Counted from the first letter of the stretch, positions 25,091 to 38,960 are shown. The stretch: 64,000 nt of DNA from Ailanthus altissimus (GCA_946807835.1 OX327691.1:14001688-14065687), one strand, 5' to 3'. Notes: generated from the sequence alone by a model not told the origin. Numbers and translations are program-made.

Positions 25091-26126
25091 TGTTGGAAAA
25101 TTAGTGATTCAACAATCTTGGTTGGACAAGAATTGAGATGAATACTAAAGTGGAGAGTCACAAAATGTCTAGAACGTATGAGACATGTATGGAGAAGTTT
25201 AAGACGTGTGGGACATGAAGAGGAAAGTGAAACGGGACTTGAAGTCGCGAAGGAAACGAAAAAATTATGGGAGAAGCTGCCAGCGCTGCGGCACTCAACA
25301 TAAAAACCCAACGTCACAGCACTGGGTCCCCAGCGCTGCGGTGGTGGGCGCGAGAAGGGCCAGTGCCGCAGCGTCCAGAGATGATCGTCGCGGCGCTCAG
25401 ACGCTTCAGGATGTCCGTTTTGGTTTGAAATTTTGAGTTTTGGAAAGTTTTGGACTTCCAAAACAAGTGGACTCTTGCTCCAACAAGAAATAAGGTTACT
25501 TGGCATGAAATACACCCTATATAAACACTTGTAAACTCTTTGTTTAAGATCAAGCATCTAAGGTTTCAAGATATAACCATAAGAGAGAATAGAGGAGTTA
25601 GGTAGGCACTAAGTGTATGGTGCACTAGGGTGTAACCTTTGGGGAGTGTTTTCTTTAGGTTCTTAAGTGAATAAAAGAAACACCATAGATCTTTTTGACT
25701 TAGATGCTTGGGCTATTTTTGTGTTTTTTGTAAAAATCTCTTATGAGAAGATACTAAAAGGCCTTAGGGAGTCATGGTGATCAAGGGTAGATACTTAGAG
25801 GTCTCTATGGGAGATACTAAGGGGTCTTGTAGGATCATTGATGATGTTAAAAAATACTTAGTGATCTATATCAATAATAAGAAGCTGGATCATGGATCCT
25901 CCATGGACGTAGGCAATTTTGGGCCGAACCACGTATATCTTGTGTCTTGTTAATTAGTTTGTTTTCTTTGTCTTTATTGATGTATTAATCTTATGTGTTC
26001 TTTCTTATAGTTATGGTGTGAGTTATGATTTTCCACTGCGCATAAAATAAAAAGAGTATCAAGGTTGTGGCTTAGTTGATGTCATAAGATTGTCAAATTG
26101 AAGTACATGACTTGATATCCTTAACA
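25091..26126 (+). repeat. 3' LTR of the non-autonomous element
   Basis: Direct repeat of 23044-23983. About 100 bases longer, chiefly from an extra GC-rich block at about 25275-25400 built from variants of CAGCGCTGCGG. Confidence 0.78.
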
Positions 26127-26799
26127 TTCTTGTTACATGTATATATATATGATTTATTTTCTCTTTTCTTGATAGATTTTGACCATGTTCGACATTCTTT
26201 CGGTTAATACATTATTTAACTAATGGCTTAATCATCAAATGTTGTAAATAAAAATTGAATGCTGACTCATGAATTATATTTAATATAGGTTAATGTGCTT
26301 CTTCAGTGACAATAACTTCCCTCACATTCGTCTTCGGCTCTTTCTCTAGTTTCAAAGATTTCTTACCTTTAGTTTCTAGTTTGAATTTGTGAGTCACGAT
26401 GAGGTCGTTCCTTAAAGGGCGTTGATTTGTCCTCGAAAAGAATGATAACCACTAATCTGGTATTTAGGCTCGCTATGGATTGCAAAGTGCTTGAAATGTT
26501 CTTTTTAATCTTCTGGTGTCTGTATGGCCTCCGGCTTCCTAAAGAGCCACTTATCCTTGTACTTTATCCAAATTTTATTAGTTGATGTGTTGATAGAAAT
26601 TAGTGACTAAAATGTGTATCTCAGTCGTTTGTCATCTCTACCATCTTCTTTAGTGGAATGTTGCTTGCTATAGCTTTCTTTCTACAATGCTCTTCCATCC
26701 TTTTGTTATGATAACAAAAGTCTCTTTTGTTATTGTTGTGTCATCTTCTTTTTTGCAAATCCATTATTTTGACTTCTGGTTGATCACCTTGAAAAAAGT

Positions 26800-27880
26800 T
26801 AAGTTCCCGTAGACCAAGTATTAGTAATAAAGGATGGAAGTTCTTATAGCCTTTCAATAAGCTTATGCAATAATTTCTATGTCACAACTTCTTACCTTGT
26901 TGAACTCTCAATTGAATCGGTTAAAAAAGCTCTTGATGCTTCATCTTCTCCATATGTTATAAGAAATAGGTCTAATGTGATCTTCTTCTAATGCTTTATG
27001 TGTTTGGCAATGAACTAAGCTAATAGCTCTTCATATGAAGTTATAGAATTCTCCTTCAAGCTTCGAAACCATACATGTGCTAGTCCTTTCAAGCTTAAAG
27101 GGAATGTGATACATTTCTTGAGTTTATTGTTTGCATGTATTATCATCTTAACATTGAAATAGAAAAGGTGTTCCTTAGGATCCTCAAATTTATACACATC
27201 TGAAAGTTTGAAATTACAAACTTGTAAGGTTTTTTTGGCTTATTTGACAGGTTCAATGACAAATCCTAGTTCACATTCTTAGCTAGAACTATTGGATCTT
27301 TAATAACTCTCGATTTCTTCATTTTCACATACAATTCAACGACTTATCATATAATGGAAGCCCTCATCGTTTTCTCACACTTTCTTCATCTTCTCTTGGC
27401 TTTCCTCCTTCATTGCCTTTCGAGGCACCTTATCTTCTACTTCATTCTTTTGTGGTTGCTCATTGTGGGCATTCCTCAGAGTGTTGTTTAGTTCTTTGAA
27501 TCTCACCATAATTGCGAGTCTCTCTTAATGCACGATTCTCTTTCTTTATTTATTCTAGTTGATTTAGAATCTTCGACAACATTTTCATCATTACAGCTAG
27601 GATGTCATTACTCAAGATTGTTGCCTCAGCAACACTTGGTTCTCTTCTCTCAATCTCATCTTCTTTTTTCTGATGAGCTAATTGGTTATGTCTCAATACC
27701 ACCCTTTTTTATTCAATTTCAATAGTTCATGATTTTTTTTAAGGTAAAACGTCTCTATAGACACCACCACTAAAGGTTCATGAAGTGGAACTTCTAAAAA
27801 AATTCCTATACATCTTCTTTCTTGGCTTTCCAAATGATAAAGAGCATGTGCATCCACCTGCAAAAGAGAGTTCACTGCTC
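26800..27880 (-). pseudogene. Ty3/gypsy gag remnant
   Basis: On the minus strand, 27015-27197 encodes a gag-domain piece typical of plant gypsy elements: FEDPKEHLFYFNVKM, then FPLSLKGLAHVWFRSL and NSITSYEEL. Minus-strand sequence from about 27240 to 27880 resembles the variable gag N-terminus (short charged and coiled segments in several frames), and 26940-26820 continues the gag C-terminal side with stops. No protease, reverse transcriptase or LTR is recognisable. The region 27881-28250, with a short open frame at 27943-28200, may be its leader. Confidence 0.6.
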
Positions 27881-28249
27881 AAGTCAATAGTTTTGAGAGA
27901 TAGGATTAAGGAAAAAATGAGAAAAATAATAAGAAATATTAACTAGCTGTTGAAAAAGCTATATATGTATTTTAATAATTTTTTAAATATAAAATCCTTC
28001 AATGATGAAAACTCCCCTATTATTAATGGGAAAAACGCCCTTTTTTCTAAGTCCATAATTAGTCCCCTGTGGTCATGGATTGAAAAATGGAGGCTTTCCC
28101 TCTCATGAGTGAGGATTTGAAGAAAATAAAAATAAGGGTTTTCGGATGAGTAAAAATTACTTTCTGCTATTGGATTGGCAATTAGTGGCTTAACGATCAT
28201 ATAAATGGGTTAGTTATGCCTGTTGGAGGAATGATTTGGTGCAGATGCA

Positions 28250-29925
28250 TTTGTGTAAAGCTCTCATAAGAGAATAGAAATTAAGTAATTAGGTTGATGA
28301 TAATAAATTGATTGGATCGATTGAGTTAAGGCCCAACAAATTCGGGAGAGAAATATTTATTAATTGAATAATTTATTTAATTTAAAAATTTAAATGATTA
28401 GGTGAAGATTTAATATTAATATAAAAAATAAATTTTTATATTTAAAATATATATTTAATTTTAAGATTAGACGAATCTCAAATTAAAATAAAGATGAGTA
28501 ACACATCTCAACATATTAAACATGATCTGATTTTAAGATCAAGTGGATAGATGTAATAGTGATAAGAGATTATAAAACAAAGATATAGGGTCAAATAAAG
28601 ATCTTGACTTTAATACTAAATTAAATTAATTGTTTAGCTTGAAATGTTAAGGATAAATTTTAACATATAAAACAAAAGGGAGAACTAAAGCTATAAAGAT
28701 ATGTTAAAGTAAAAAATAAAATGCGGAAAATGTACCCACAAAGTAATTTGTTGGGTATGAAAGACCAAATAAATAAATGGACAGGAGATAGTTTTGTATT
28801 GGATCAACGAGGCATCAGCCCCATTAATCTTGAAATTAAATAAACTAATTTAGATCAATTATTAAGAATTCTAAATACATATTTTAGTTTAATTTAAATT
28901 AAATTATTGACATTTATATATATAATAATAATAAAATAACAACTATTATGTTAATTATTTGTTAAAGTAATTATTAATCATATATTCAGCAGATATATTG
29001 TATTATTAACTAATTATAAAAATAAAATATGATATTTATATTTTCTTATTAAGTAATTAATACTATATTTAGATATCAATTTAAATTAATAATTGAATAT
29101 TTTAAAATAATTTTAGCATTACTGAATCTGTAAACAATATATTTATTTAATTACTACTATTATTAATTATAACAGTTATACTATTTATTAAAAATTTAAC
29201 TCAATATTAATTATTCATTCATATCAACTGTTACATACTTAAATATTTTATTTAATTACTAGATGTATAAACATGTACTTTACTTAAAATGTTCTTTATA
29301 TAATAATGATTATAGTCATTATAACATTTTATAATTATATGAATTGTTATGACAGTTTTTTGTCTAAATTTTTATTGACCAGTTTTTAATTATTTTAAAT
29401 TTTAATGAATGCATATATATTTTATTTAAAATCGTAATTATTTAATTATAATTATAGTTAATGAACTTGGTTCAGTTCTATCCTAAATGTAATATAACTC
29501 GCCTTAATCCTCCAAGCTCATCTTGCCCTCCCCGTGAGTTGGGCTTGCTGGTAATGGTATAGTCCATAGACTATAGAGCTTTACTTGGCCTAAGTCATTG
29601 GTCATGGCATCGTGGGGGAGGGTTGGTACCAAGAACAACAATAAGAATTAAGATAACACAGCAAAAGAGTTATGATAGCATTAAAAATAGACCAGAGAAT
29701 GACGAAATCTGAGATTCAGACATCAATCACTTTCATTTTGAATAAATCAACCAAAATAGAAACAGGAAGATACAACTTTAACCTCCTATCACTTTTTCAT
29801 GAATTTTGTTTTTCTTCTTTCTGAAATACATTGTTCTACTAAAAGAAAAAATACATTTTTCTGAAATACATTGGTAACTATGTACCTCCGTCAATAATGC
29901 TCTCCTGAAATGTTAGTTCTTCATT
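28250..29925. other. Very AT-rich spacer and 3' flank of the PHD gene
   Basis: Almost entirely A/T, with no coding sequence from 28250 to about 29480. The last few hundred bases are likely the 3'UTR and downstream flank of the PHD-finger gene. Confidence 0.5.
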
Positions 29926-32900
29926 CTAATTGCAGCTCTCTTTAAGAAAATTTAAGGTCCTGGCTGCATTTAAAAGCATGTCCATTCCTCCTCTACTACT
30001 TATGTCTGATTCCTCTTCACATTTCTTTTTCAGTTTATTCTCATATGCCCTTTTCACCCTGCGTATTTCTTGGAGCCCAGCATCACATTTTCTGCAAAAC
30101 CACTGACCTCTGGGAACTGTATTGCGTGGTGGATCCATGCAGTATATGTGGTATGCCTGATCACAGCCATCACACAGAACAAGCTTGTCATCATCTCTAT
30201 CAGTAAGACAGGCTCGGCACAAACAAGAAGGGCAGAACCAACTGGGACCATAATGTTTTAACTGCCTTGGAGTCAAGCACCGCACATGGTAAAGCTTACT
30301 GATGCAGTAAGGGTGGCTACAGGACTTACATTTGTCATCGCTTACAACCTGACCTCCACAAATGTTGCAAATGCAAATCGACATCATCATTCCAGATGGG
30401 TTAACGTCATCATCTCCACTAGATTTTGACTTATCTTGACATTCAATAGACGTTTCTCCGTTTGTTGGACAAATCTCATCACCAGCTTGATTAATCTGAC
30501 TCCTGGAGGCATTGTCGTTCAGCCTCTCACACACTACACAATTGTCATGGGGCGATCCAATTCCTTTTGCAGTGCAGCCAGCACAATACCAACTTTTTCG
30601 GGGAATCTCTTTGACAGCTGGCTTAATACAGGAGACATGATACATTTCCTCACATGAATCACACACTAAACAATCCTTCTCATTAGCCTTCTCTTCACAG
30701 TGCCTGCAAGTGCGAACCTTGTACGCATTACATGCTAGTAATGCTACTGTTTGCTCCGCTTTAACATCAGTGTCGGGATAGCAAGTAAATAACTGTTATT
30801 CAGGCAAAAAGTTTCAAATATTTATCAGGAACAAGATTGCACTTAGTATAGATCAAAAGCAAAAAAGGGGGGAAAAAAAGAATAAAAAAATCAAACATCC
30901 AGGTTATGATTTCAGAATTCTTTTATTCTAATAACTCTAAATAACTGTTTTGTACAACTAATTTTATTAAACTCCAAATTCAATTGCAAGACTGCAAAAT
31001 AACATTTTTATATTGCCCGAATTCTCATGGCTTGACTTCAATCTAATACTGTGGAAAAGTAACCTCTTCCATATAAGCCAAAAGATAGTAGATTTTGCAT
31101 GTAGCATGGAAAGAAGAAATTTGAGCAAAGCCAAAGTCCCAGAATTGTTTGAGCTGGCTGAACCTAAAGAAAGGACAAGTGGGAAGAAGACACTGCATGG
31201 AAAAGAAAGAAAAAAAAAGAGTTCCCCCCTGCCAGATTGGAAGCGAATCTAAAATATCAGTGAACAAACGGCGAGGAATATATGAGATAAAATGAACCTT
31301 TGTTCTCACCACAAGTCCCAGAGATAGAAGGAGGGACCTTCACTGATAAGAATTGCTCAACCACCCAAGATGAAAAGGGTTGACCTGCTACCATGATTAT
31401 GAAGTATTTAACATGCCTATTAATTTCATACAATGCACCATCTCCAAATCTAATTGTGGTCCAAACATAAGAGGGTAAAAGTGGCTTAATAAATTTTCTT
31501 GATCTACTTCTCCAAAGCACAAGATGCTGGCTAAACTATGTAATGATATATTACCACTAACTGGCACGCATTACTAATGTCAGCGAGAGCAGCAAAAACA
31601 CAAATACATTAAAGAAACTTTACCTCATTTTTTCCTTCATCAAAAGTACAATGTGCTGAGCCTCCCACCTGGAAGGAAAAGAAAATTGTCAATTAATACA
31701 TGCTACAACAAACCATGAACTGACACTACTACATTTTTGAAGCAAATAAGAAATTCATTTAGCATAACGGTAAAGTACTAAAGTGCAGCAACATTTACAA
31801 GTTGGTTATCTTACATGTTCATTGTATGAAGTTCGAGACAACTCTGAAAGGTTCTTTGCAAGAGTAACTATTTCAGCACCAATGTCTTCAAGCTTTCTCC
31901 ACATCTGAACAATGCTTTTCAAAGTTAAGACACATACAAGGACATAAAATACTTGAATTGTCTAGAAAACATCAGGCTAGACAATGAAAATTGCAAATAA
32001 TGAGAGAGATTCTGCAGAAAATCAATTCACAAATGTTGTTATAAATTTCCTGTGTCAGAAAAGTATGCAGTCCAATCTTGGTAAATACTCAGCCTTTTGT
32101 TAAGGCAATTTAGAGACTTCAATGGCTTTTCAAAAGATCAAATCCCCGTACGCAGGAATTAAATAAAACGTAACAAGCTTTTATTTATCCCAAAATTCTC
32201 ATTGTTCCCACAAACATTTTTAATTCTAGTGTATTTCAAACAGTTCAAGGACTGATCAGGTTATGAATACACATTGCATTTTCTTGCTTTCCAATTCTTT
32301 ACATAACTTTCCTCTAATATTCTGCAAAGTGACTCCCAAATTTCACATTTTTAATAGCGTAAATAATACCCAGGTTTTCACAATCATCTGCAACATCAAC
32401 TTTACATTATTATTAGCCTAAGCTCAAAATTATCGGAACAAAAGGCAACATAAGTATTAAAAATCCAAAAGGCATCATCAAAAGAACCAGAATTTAGTTT
32501 TACAGGCAAATTTTTCCAAAAATGCTAGCAGTATTTTGTTTCTCGTTTGCGATAGTTAACAGTACACACCTGAACTTTAATATACCAAGATCAGATATTC
32601 CTACTTTAGGTTTTGCATTAAAATTTGCATATAAAATATAGCGTAGATTTGGAGCTTAGCTAGATCATTAGTCAAGAATAGTGCAGTTCCACTTAAAACA
32701 ATTGATTTGGGATTTTTTGATAGCAAACAATCTTCTATAATTTTAGACAGGAATTCCTTGAACAAATTTCTTGTAGAATTTTAGGATAAATTACACAAAC
32801 AACAAATAAGTATAGAATATAATTTCCTAGAGGCCAGCATTTGGTTTGTTTTCAAGTGCTCTAGAGAGATTAAATTTTAGTCGACTTCATAATTCTAGTA

Positions 32901-35877
32901 AGTCGATTCAAAGGAAAAATAAAAAATAATAACACAAAGGAAAATCTTTGATCCAGTTATGGAGAAACAAGTTTTGCAAAACAACCAAAGGCAATTGCTT
33001 AGCAGATTAAAAGGTGAAATCAAGACCAAACAATATCACTTGAATTGTATTTTGTCTCACAAGATTTTAAGCAAACACGTAAGATATTTTACATAACATA
33101 GGAATGAGAAAATAGAGAAAAAAAAGTTCCATCTTTAACTTTTTCCTGTGACTGAGACTTGATACAGAATAATATCACAAGTTCCCTCTTGAGGGGAGAA
33201 TCTGGAATACATAGCCATGAACCATCACCATTCATGATCACCACAATACCGAAAACCTTCACAACATAAGACCAGATTGTTTCAATTATTGGCATAATAC
33301 TCAGCAAAACAAACATTGATCAACATTTTCTTGCAGCACCAATTCAAGCAAGAGAACTCAAGCAAACCAACATATAACATGTAAAATTTTGGCATGTAAG
33401 GGTTAATACCTGTTGAATATCAGCCACAAAAAGCATAGGCGAATTTTCATAAGCTCCCCTCTTCATTCTTGAGTTAATTGCATTTAAGTCAAACAATTTG
33501 TCAACCTTGAGTCCTTGGAAATTTTCAAGGAGTACCTTACACAGTAGATTGAACTTTTCCGAGGTTATAATATCCAAGAAAGCACGCTTGCACCTATCAC
33601 TATTAATATGATGATCCGATTCATTAAAAAGTCCATCGGGAATAATACCCACATGACCTTTAGTAGAATACTGTATTCCATTGGGGATCCCCGTTTTTGA
33701 GCATCTGTTTTTATCTCCATCAAGAGTATCAGATCCCTGGATAATAAACAAACAAACTTAAGATTTTATCCCGAAGAGGGGAAAAAAAAACATAAATGTA
33801 AGACAACTAATTTCACAAGCCAATCAGCTTTGGTTACAGCCCATACCTTAACTGTTGTTGCACAGTCTATTTCTGAACGAAATACCAGTGCTCCTTCAAT
33901 ACACCCCCGTATACCACCCTCATCATCACTTAATGACTGATATAAGTGCTCCAGTACAAATTTTCTCAAGTTCTGCAGACAATTATACAAACAACAATTA
34001 TACGAACAATTCACAAATGCATGAAAAATATTCCAGGAAGACAGGCTTGTTCAGGAATAGTATAGACGTAAGTCCTAAAGTTCCTAGCAAATCAGCATGA
34101 AACAAGATTGCTTCAATAAAGACAAGGACCACGAAAAATCATCAACACAACAAGTGAGAACTTATAGGCACAAAAAGAAGTGTATCTTTTCCATCAACTA
34201 GATCAACTACTACATAGGCCCAAATATCACAGATTATTTCCATTTTCAAGGATAACATAAATGTTAAATATACTTTCCATACATTTAAATTTTCAATAGA
34301 CCCAAAGGTGATGGCATCAATCCACAGTCACCCCAGAAATCCTTCTGTAATAGCAAACATAACTAGCAAATAAATGTTCAATAAAACCGAATGTTCAACT
34401 ATGCAACTATACGGAAGCAAGAAAGAAAATGGCAGGTAACATGAATGTCACTAAACAACAAAAAGGAAATGCTAAAGCTGCAAATTTTGTGAACAGCCAA
34501 CAACTGCAAGTTCTTCGACCAATGCTTTTGATAGCAATAATAGATAGCATAAAACCAGGCTGAATATATGCTAAAAACCAGGCTTAAGTACAATGTTTTT
34601 GTGCTTCATAATCATCAAAACACACAACACCCTATCCTTTTCCAATACAAGTTGCTCATCAAGGAGCATATATGGCAACATAAAAGGTTCCACATAAACA
34701 AGAAATTTCATTCATCAATTCAACTGTATATACCAGAGAATCGTCTAACAAGATGAAATACATGTTTTAATGGTCTTATGGCCCAAGATCTAACAAATCT
34801 GGCTAATGGATTATCATATTGTTTAATTACTGTGCCACCGTTCTACAGTGTAGACATCAAAATCATGCATTCTCTTTAAGGGTAACCATCTGGAAAGATG
34901 ACTCATGGGACACCAGCTTTCAGTTTAAAAGCCATTTATAAAAGAATTTTCACAGTGCATCTATGTAAAAAAGTAGAATGTAGTACAAAATAACTTATAT
35001 TGAAAAGAAAATAATGGAATGCCCCAATTAAAAGTAATTTCAAAATTTCAAGTTACCCTGAACATATTAAAGTGTCTTGAAATTCTCTATAACCAAATTA
35101 GCCGTGTTAAATTTAAATTTCACTTTGCTGACTCACTCCATCACTAGAATATCATTCTTAGCTTTGCCCAGATGATAATGGCCCTCTACAAATTATCTTG
35201 AAAGTTAAATCCACATATAATGTATCACAGATACATTCTGACTTTCAAATGATTGTCCAACACTTAAAAGGGTTTTATACCAGTGTGAAATTAAATAACA
35301 ACAAACAAGCAACACAAAAGTGATACTATCTAGACTTACAGTACCAAAATACATTATTAAACAGACATCTACATCCATCTACATCTAAGAGTTCGAGTTC
35401 ACCATGTGAAATGGCAAAATAAATTCACTCGATTGTCCAAAACTTTTAACTTTTTAGTGACAACTTTTCTCTACAACTGCAATTCAAAGTTTTGTGTTTC
35501 ACACTCATTAAAAGCATCATTGCAGAATTTATCATCATTTCACATCATTGCAACTCAAATTTGTAGCAAGACTCATTTCACCAATTTAGTATTAGAATGA
35601 ACAAACAGTTTATTCCTACACATATACATAAGTTCATGGCTCATACCTGGTCTGAGAATTTACTAGCATCCTTGGCAGAAGTTGTCCACTCCTCGAAACC
35701 GTTGCCCTCAGAACTTGATCTTGCATGCTTTCTCCTCTTGTAAGTTTGAAAACCCTCACTTTGGCCTGAGTTCCCATCAACAAGATCATGGTCAATTCCA
35801 ACTCCAAACCCATTAGTCAACTCTTCTCTTTTCATCCACTCTGTATCACCATTGCTTGTCCCCTCTTGGCCACCCAT
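29926..35877 (-). CDS. PHD-finger protein (three Cys/His-rich fingers)
   Basis: Likely nuclear histone-tail reader, similar to plant proteins annotated as RING/FYVE/PHD zinc-finger proteins. Six coding exons on the minus strand: 35647-35877 (start MGGQEGTSNG), 33847-33972, 33410-33736, 31815-31904, 31624-31668 and 29926-30792. All junctions are phase 0 with GT/AG borders, giving 561 residues. A helical region in the middle (for example MWRKLEDIGAEIVTLAKNL) precedes the fingers. PHD 1 spans about 302-346 (CRHC ... CLVCDSC ... MYHVSC ... WYCAGC). A second Cys/His-rich finger spans about 413-463 (CNIC ... KCKSC ... YHVRC ... WFCPSC). PHD 3 spans about 465-509 (CRAC ... LCDGCDQAYHIYC ... WFCRKC). 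A basic KRAYENKLKKK stretch follows. No lesion is seen. A further noncoding first exon is likely at about 36500-36550. Confidence 0.88.
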
Positions 35878-36499
35878 CTCCTAAAAATCACCACCAAATA
35901 AGGGTTTCCAATATGGCACCAACATTCAGATTTCAGAATATACATCAATCTTTAGATACCCAATTAGTTAAAAATAAAAACCAGAATACACAGCAATGGA
36001 ATTTTAAAAGCCACTGTTTGGTTCCTGAGAAAGCACGAAAAAATTAGGGCTCCATTACTATACTATACCCACATTCAAACATCATAAAACTCAACAAGAC
36101 CATCAGATACTCAGTCCACAATATAGCCAAAATTAACAAACAACACCGCAATTTTCAGCAATACAGAGTTCAAAAACCTAAAACACAGGTTAGCTACCGA
36201 GAAAACAAGAGAAATTAAACGAGAATTTGAAATTTTGACTGACTCCCAGCACTTCCAGTTGTTTAATTTCTCGAGAAACGAGAAAGTAGACAAACTAAAT
36301 AAACGAAGCCAATCAGCCGAACCAAGGCGTATTGAGTGCAAATTCTATCTTCTAGGGTCAAAAACTGAAATTCAAGATTCAATATTTTTTTGAGTGGGGG
36401 ATTTACTTCAATGACATTAAAAGCAGTAACTAATTACTAATAGAGAAAAACACAGGCTTAAAGAGAAACTGAGACGAAAGATGAAGGAGAAAAGCTTAC

Positions 36500-36550
36500 C
36501 AGATTGAAGATTTTGGAGCCCTAAGCAATTGAAAAAGTAGTTTTAATTTG
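36500..36550 (-). other. Likely 5'UTR exon of the PHD gene
   Basis: On the minus strand a CTG|gtaagc donor at 36500 pairs well with a tttttag|gag acceptor three bases before the ATG at 35877, which would make a 5'UTR intron of about 620 bases. The transcription start is not defined; the boundary at 36550 is approximate. Confidence 0.45.
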
Positions 36551-37539
36551 TGTCAGAGGGCCTCAAGTTTTTAAGTCTTCTTCTTATCCGTGTTTTACTT
36601 TTTTTTATTTTTTTAAGAAACAAAATTTTAAAAAAAAAAAAAAAAATTTCAAAACAGCGTCTTTGCTTTGCTGCAGTCTCTCTTTCTTTCAGCTCCCGTG
36701 CCCTCTCTTTTTCTATCTTCTTAAAAAAACAAATCTATCGGACGGGCTTCGGGACAGCGACAGGAGAAGCCGGTGCCTGGTGCTCCTGTATTGACATGTG
36801 TCGGTCACCTGTGACAAATAATCAAGCCAGTCTAAATGATCTAATGAAATTCATCCCAGTCAACGGTCTCTTTGCTATCACCCGTTTATATAAAAAACGA
36901 AGTAATATATTTTACTAAAAGAATAGTTACTTTTTATTTATTATGGTGGTGTTATATTTTCTTTTACTGAATTAGGAATGTAGCTGAATATATTTGATAC
37001 AACTGAATAGATTTGTTTTTTTTTCTTAATATTTAAAAATAAATATTAAAGTATTTGCATAATCATTCTCATTTTATGCAATAATTTTAAATTAAAATTG
37101 ACTTAAATTTTTTATTAAATAAAATAATTTTAATGATTAAATAAGCTAAATTAAGCCAATTTTAGCATTAAGTAAAAAATAATAATATTACAAAACTTTT
37201 ATAACTCTTGAATGCAGATTGACGTGTTTATCGTTTATTTTTACTTTTTTTTTTGTGATTCTTTATATTTTGCATGCTTCTTGTTTGCCTTTAATTAATT
37301 AAAATAAATATTGATAAACTAGCCTAAGGAGGATGGTATAATTATCCGTAAACTCATAAATTTATTAAAATTTACTTGTATTGAAAAATTTTAAATAAGG
37401 TTTGAATTAATTTTGATATACAAAATTAAAACTTACAATAAATTTAGTATAAATATGAATTTAATAAAAAAATTCATAAATACCTACAACGAATATCCAT
37501 AAATACTATATTTTTAAATTTTTTTATTTAAAAAAAAGT
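36551..37539. other. Upstream flank of the PHD gene and AT-rich spacer
   Basis: 36650-36740 is pyrimidine-rich and may hold the PHD promoter or leader. The rest is AT-rich with poly(A) and poly(T) runs. The plus-strand open frame 36550-36918 is probably chance. Confidence 0.45.
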
Positions 37540-38005
37540 AATACGCTACGTATACATATCTAGTAAACTTAGTATACATGCTAGGAACATATATTGCACG
37601 CTTAGTCTGAGCTCTTAGCACGTGTACTAAATGTTAGGCACATAATATTACGCGTTTAACATACACTCTTAGCACGCGTATTAAGCGCTAAACGCTCAAT
37701 GTTGCATGCTTAGCGTGCACTCCTAACACGTGTGCTAAACGCTCAATGTTGCATGCTTAGCGTGCACTCCTAACACGTGTGCTAAACGCATTAAGCGCAC
37801 AACATTGCACATTTTTAGCACTCTCTCCAAGCACGCATGCTAAGCATTAGGCTTGCAATGTTACACATTTTTAGCATTCTCTCTTATGATGTGTGCTAAG
37901 TGTTGTGCAATTAGCGTGCACTCCTAATATGCGTGCTAGTGCTAAGTGCGTAATATTGCACTTAGCATGCGTTCCTAGCACATATGCTAAGCGCTATATG
38001 TTCAT
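37540..38005. repeat. Degenerate minisatellite with CACGTG-type motifs
   Basis: About 470 bases built from variants of one unit. Two adjacent 47-base copies, 37694-37740 and 37741-37787, are identical. The flanking copies have diverged. Each unit has TTAGCGTGCACTCCTAACAC followed by GTGTGCTAA, so it carries ACACGTGT and GTGCAC palindromes and pairs of inverted TTAGC/GCTAA words. Confidence 0.8.
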
Positions 38006-38199
38006 TATCAAATCCGCTTAAAATTTAAAGATAACCCGTTGTGGGTTTAATAATGAATACATATCCACTAAAGCGGGTTTAGTATTAAAACTCAAAATCC
38101 GCAACGAATTTGGGAATGATTTATTATTTTATTTATAAAACATATGCATATACAAATTTAAGAATATCCGTCCCAAACCTGGTTCGCTGCCATCCCTAG

Positions 38200-38960
38200 T
38201 CTAACTCTTATTAGGTGTCATAACCCACATCTAATAAAAATTACTTGGATCTTGAATATATATGAGCGGGTATGTAGTATTACCTAACAAGCTAGTCTTT
38301 TGAGTTAATGACAAGTGCCCCTCACTCCCTCCCCCTCCTTGGTGATAAGCGTATTAGAGTAGATCGAATTTTCATTCATATTTTGACTCCTAAAATTATC
38401 CTAATAGAGATTGTCATATGAGTATTGAGTCCCCTAAAAATAGTGACGATGGCAATATAGGTCAAGTAAACTATAAAATTCAATGTCTTAAACTCTAATA
38501 GAAATTCTCACATAGGATGTGAATCTCTCAAAAATAATAAAAATGAGCAATTTGGGTCAAATGAGACTTAAAATCCTATATCTTGAGTCTAATAAATATC
38601 CTCATATAGGATATAGGTCTCCAAAAAATAATAAAGATGAATAATACAAATTAATTAGCCTTTGAGTTTGAACCAAAATTAACGAGAGTGTCATGTAATT
38701 AGGTAAATAAAAATGTCACATCCTTTGAATTTGAATAAGATGTGATGAGCTTAAGAGACGTAACGAGAGTGTTACGTTATTGAATAGGTAAAAATATTAC
38801 GTCCTACATCAAAACACGAAATGTAAATCTCTCAAAAATAATAGAAATAGACAATACATATTAAATTAGCCCTTAAGTTTATACTAAATATATGAAAGTA
38901 TTATATAATTAGGTAAATAATAATGTTATATTTTACCTCGCATAAAAATTTAATAAATTT
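38200..38960 (+). repeat. Dispersed repeat family, inverted relative of 48.8-49.3 kb
   Basis: The stretch around 38260-38320 (TATATATGAGCGGGTATGTA, then TTTTGAGTTAATGACAAG) reads as the reverse complement of 49222-49340. Further blocks of the form TAATAGA..TCTCACATAGGAT repeat several times within this region. No coding sequence. Family unknown. Confidence 0.55.

Larger units (their letters stand above)
23044..26126 (+). mobile_element. Non-autonomous LTR retrotransposon (no pol)
   Basis: Two direct LTR copies of about 0.94 kb (23044-23983) and 1.04 kb (25091-26126) flank a 1.1-kb internal part. A tRNA-Met primer site TGGTATCAGAGC lies at 23987-23998. A purine tract (CAATGAGGGG) precedes the 3' LTR. 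LTR ends are TGTTGGAAAATT... and ...AACA; the 5' LTR start is eroded by a T run. The internal region (23984-25090) shows no gag or pol by eye, so it would depend on another element's enzymes. The first half of its LTR matches the LTRs of the element at 43.0-46.1 kb in the opposite orientation, while the second half differs. No clear target duplication. Confidence 0.8.

Noticed and set aside
31257..31520. Minus-strand open frame of 87 residues inside the PHD gene
   Set aside because: It lies in the intron between the 31624-31668 exon and the last exon; flanking exons already join in phase without it, and the peptide shows no family motif.
36550..36918. Plus-strand 122-residue open frame upstream of the PHD gene
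   Set aside because: It runs through A/T and pyrimidine tracts and has no recognisable domain; it overlaps the probable PHD promoter.
37694..37787. Tandem 47-base units considered as a CRISPR-like array
   Set aside because: The units are contiguous with no unique spacers, in plant nuclear DNA; it is a minisatellite.
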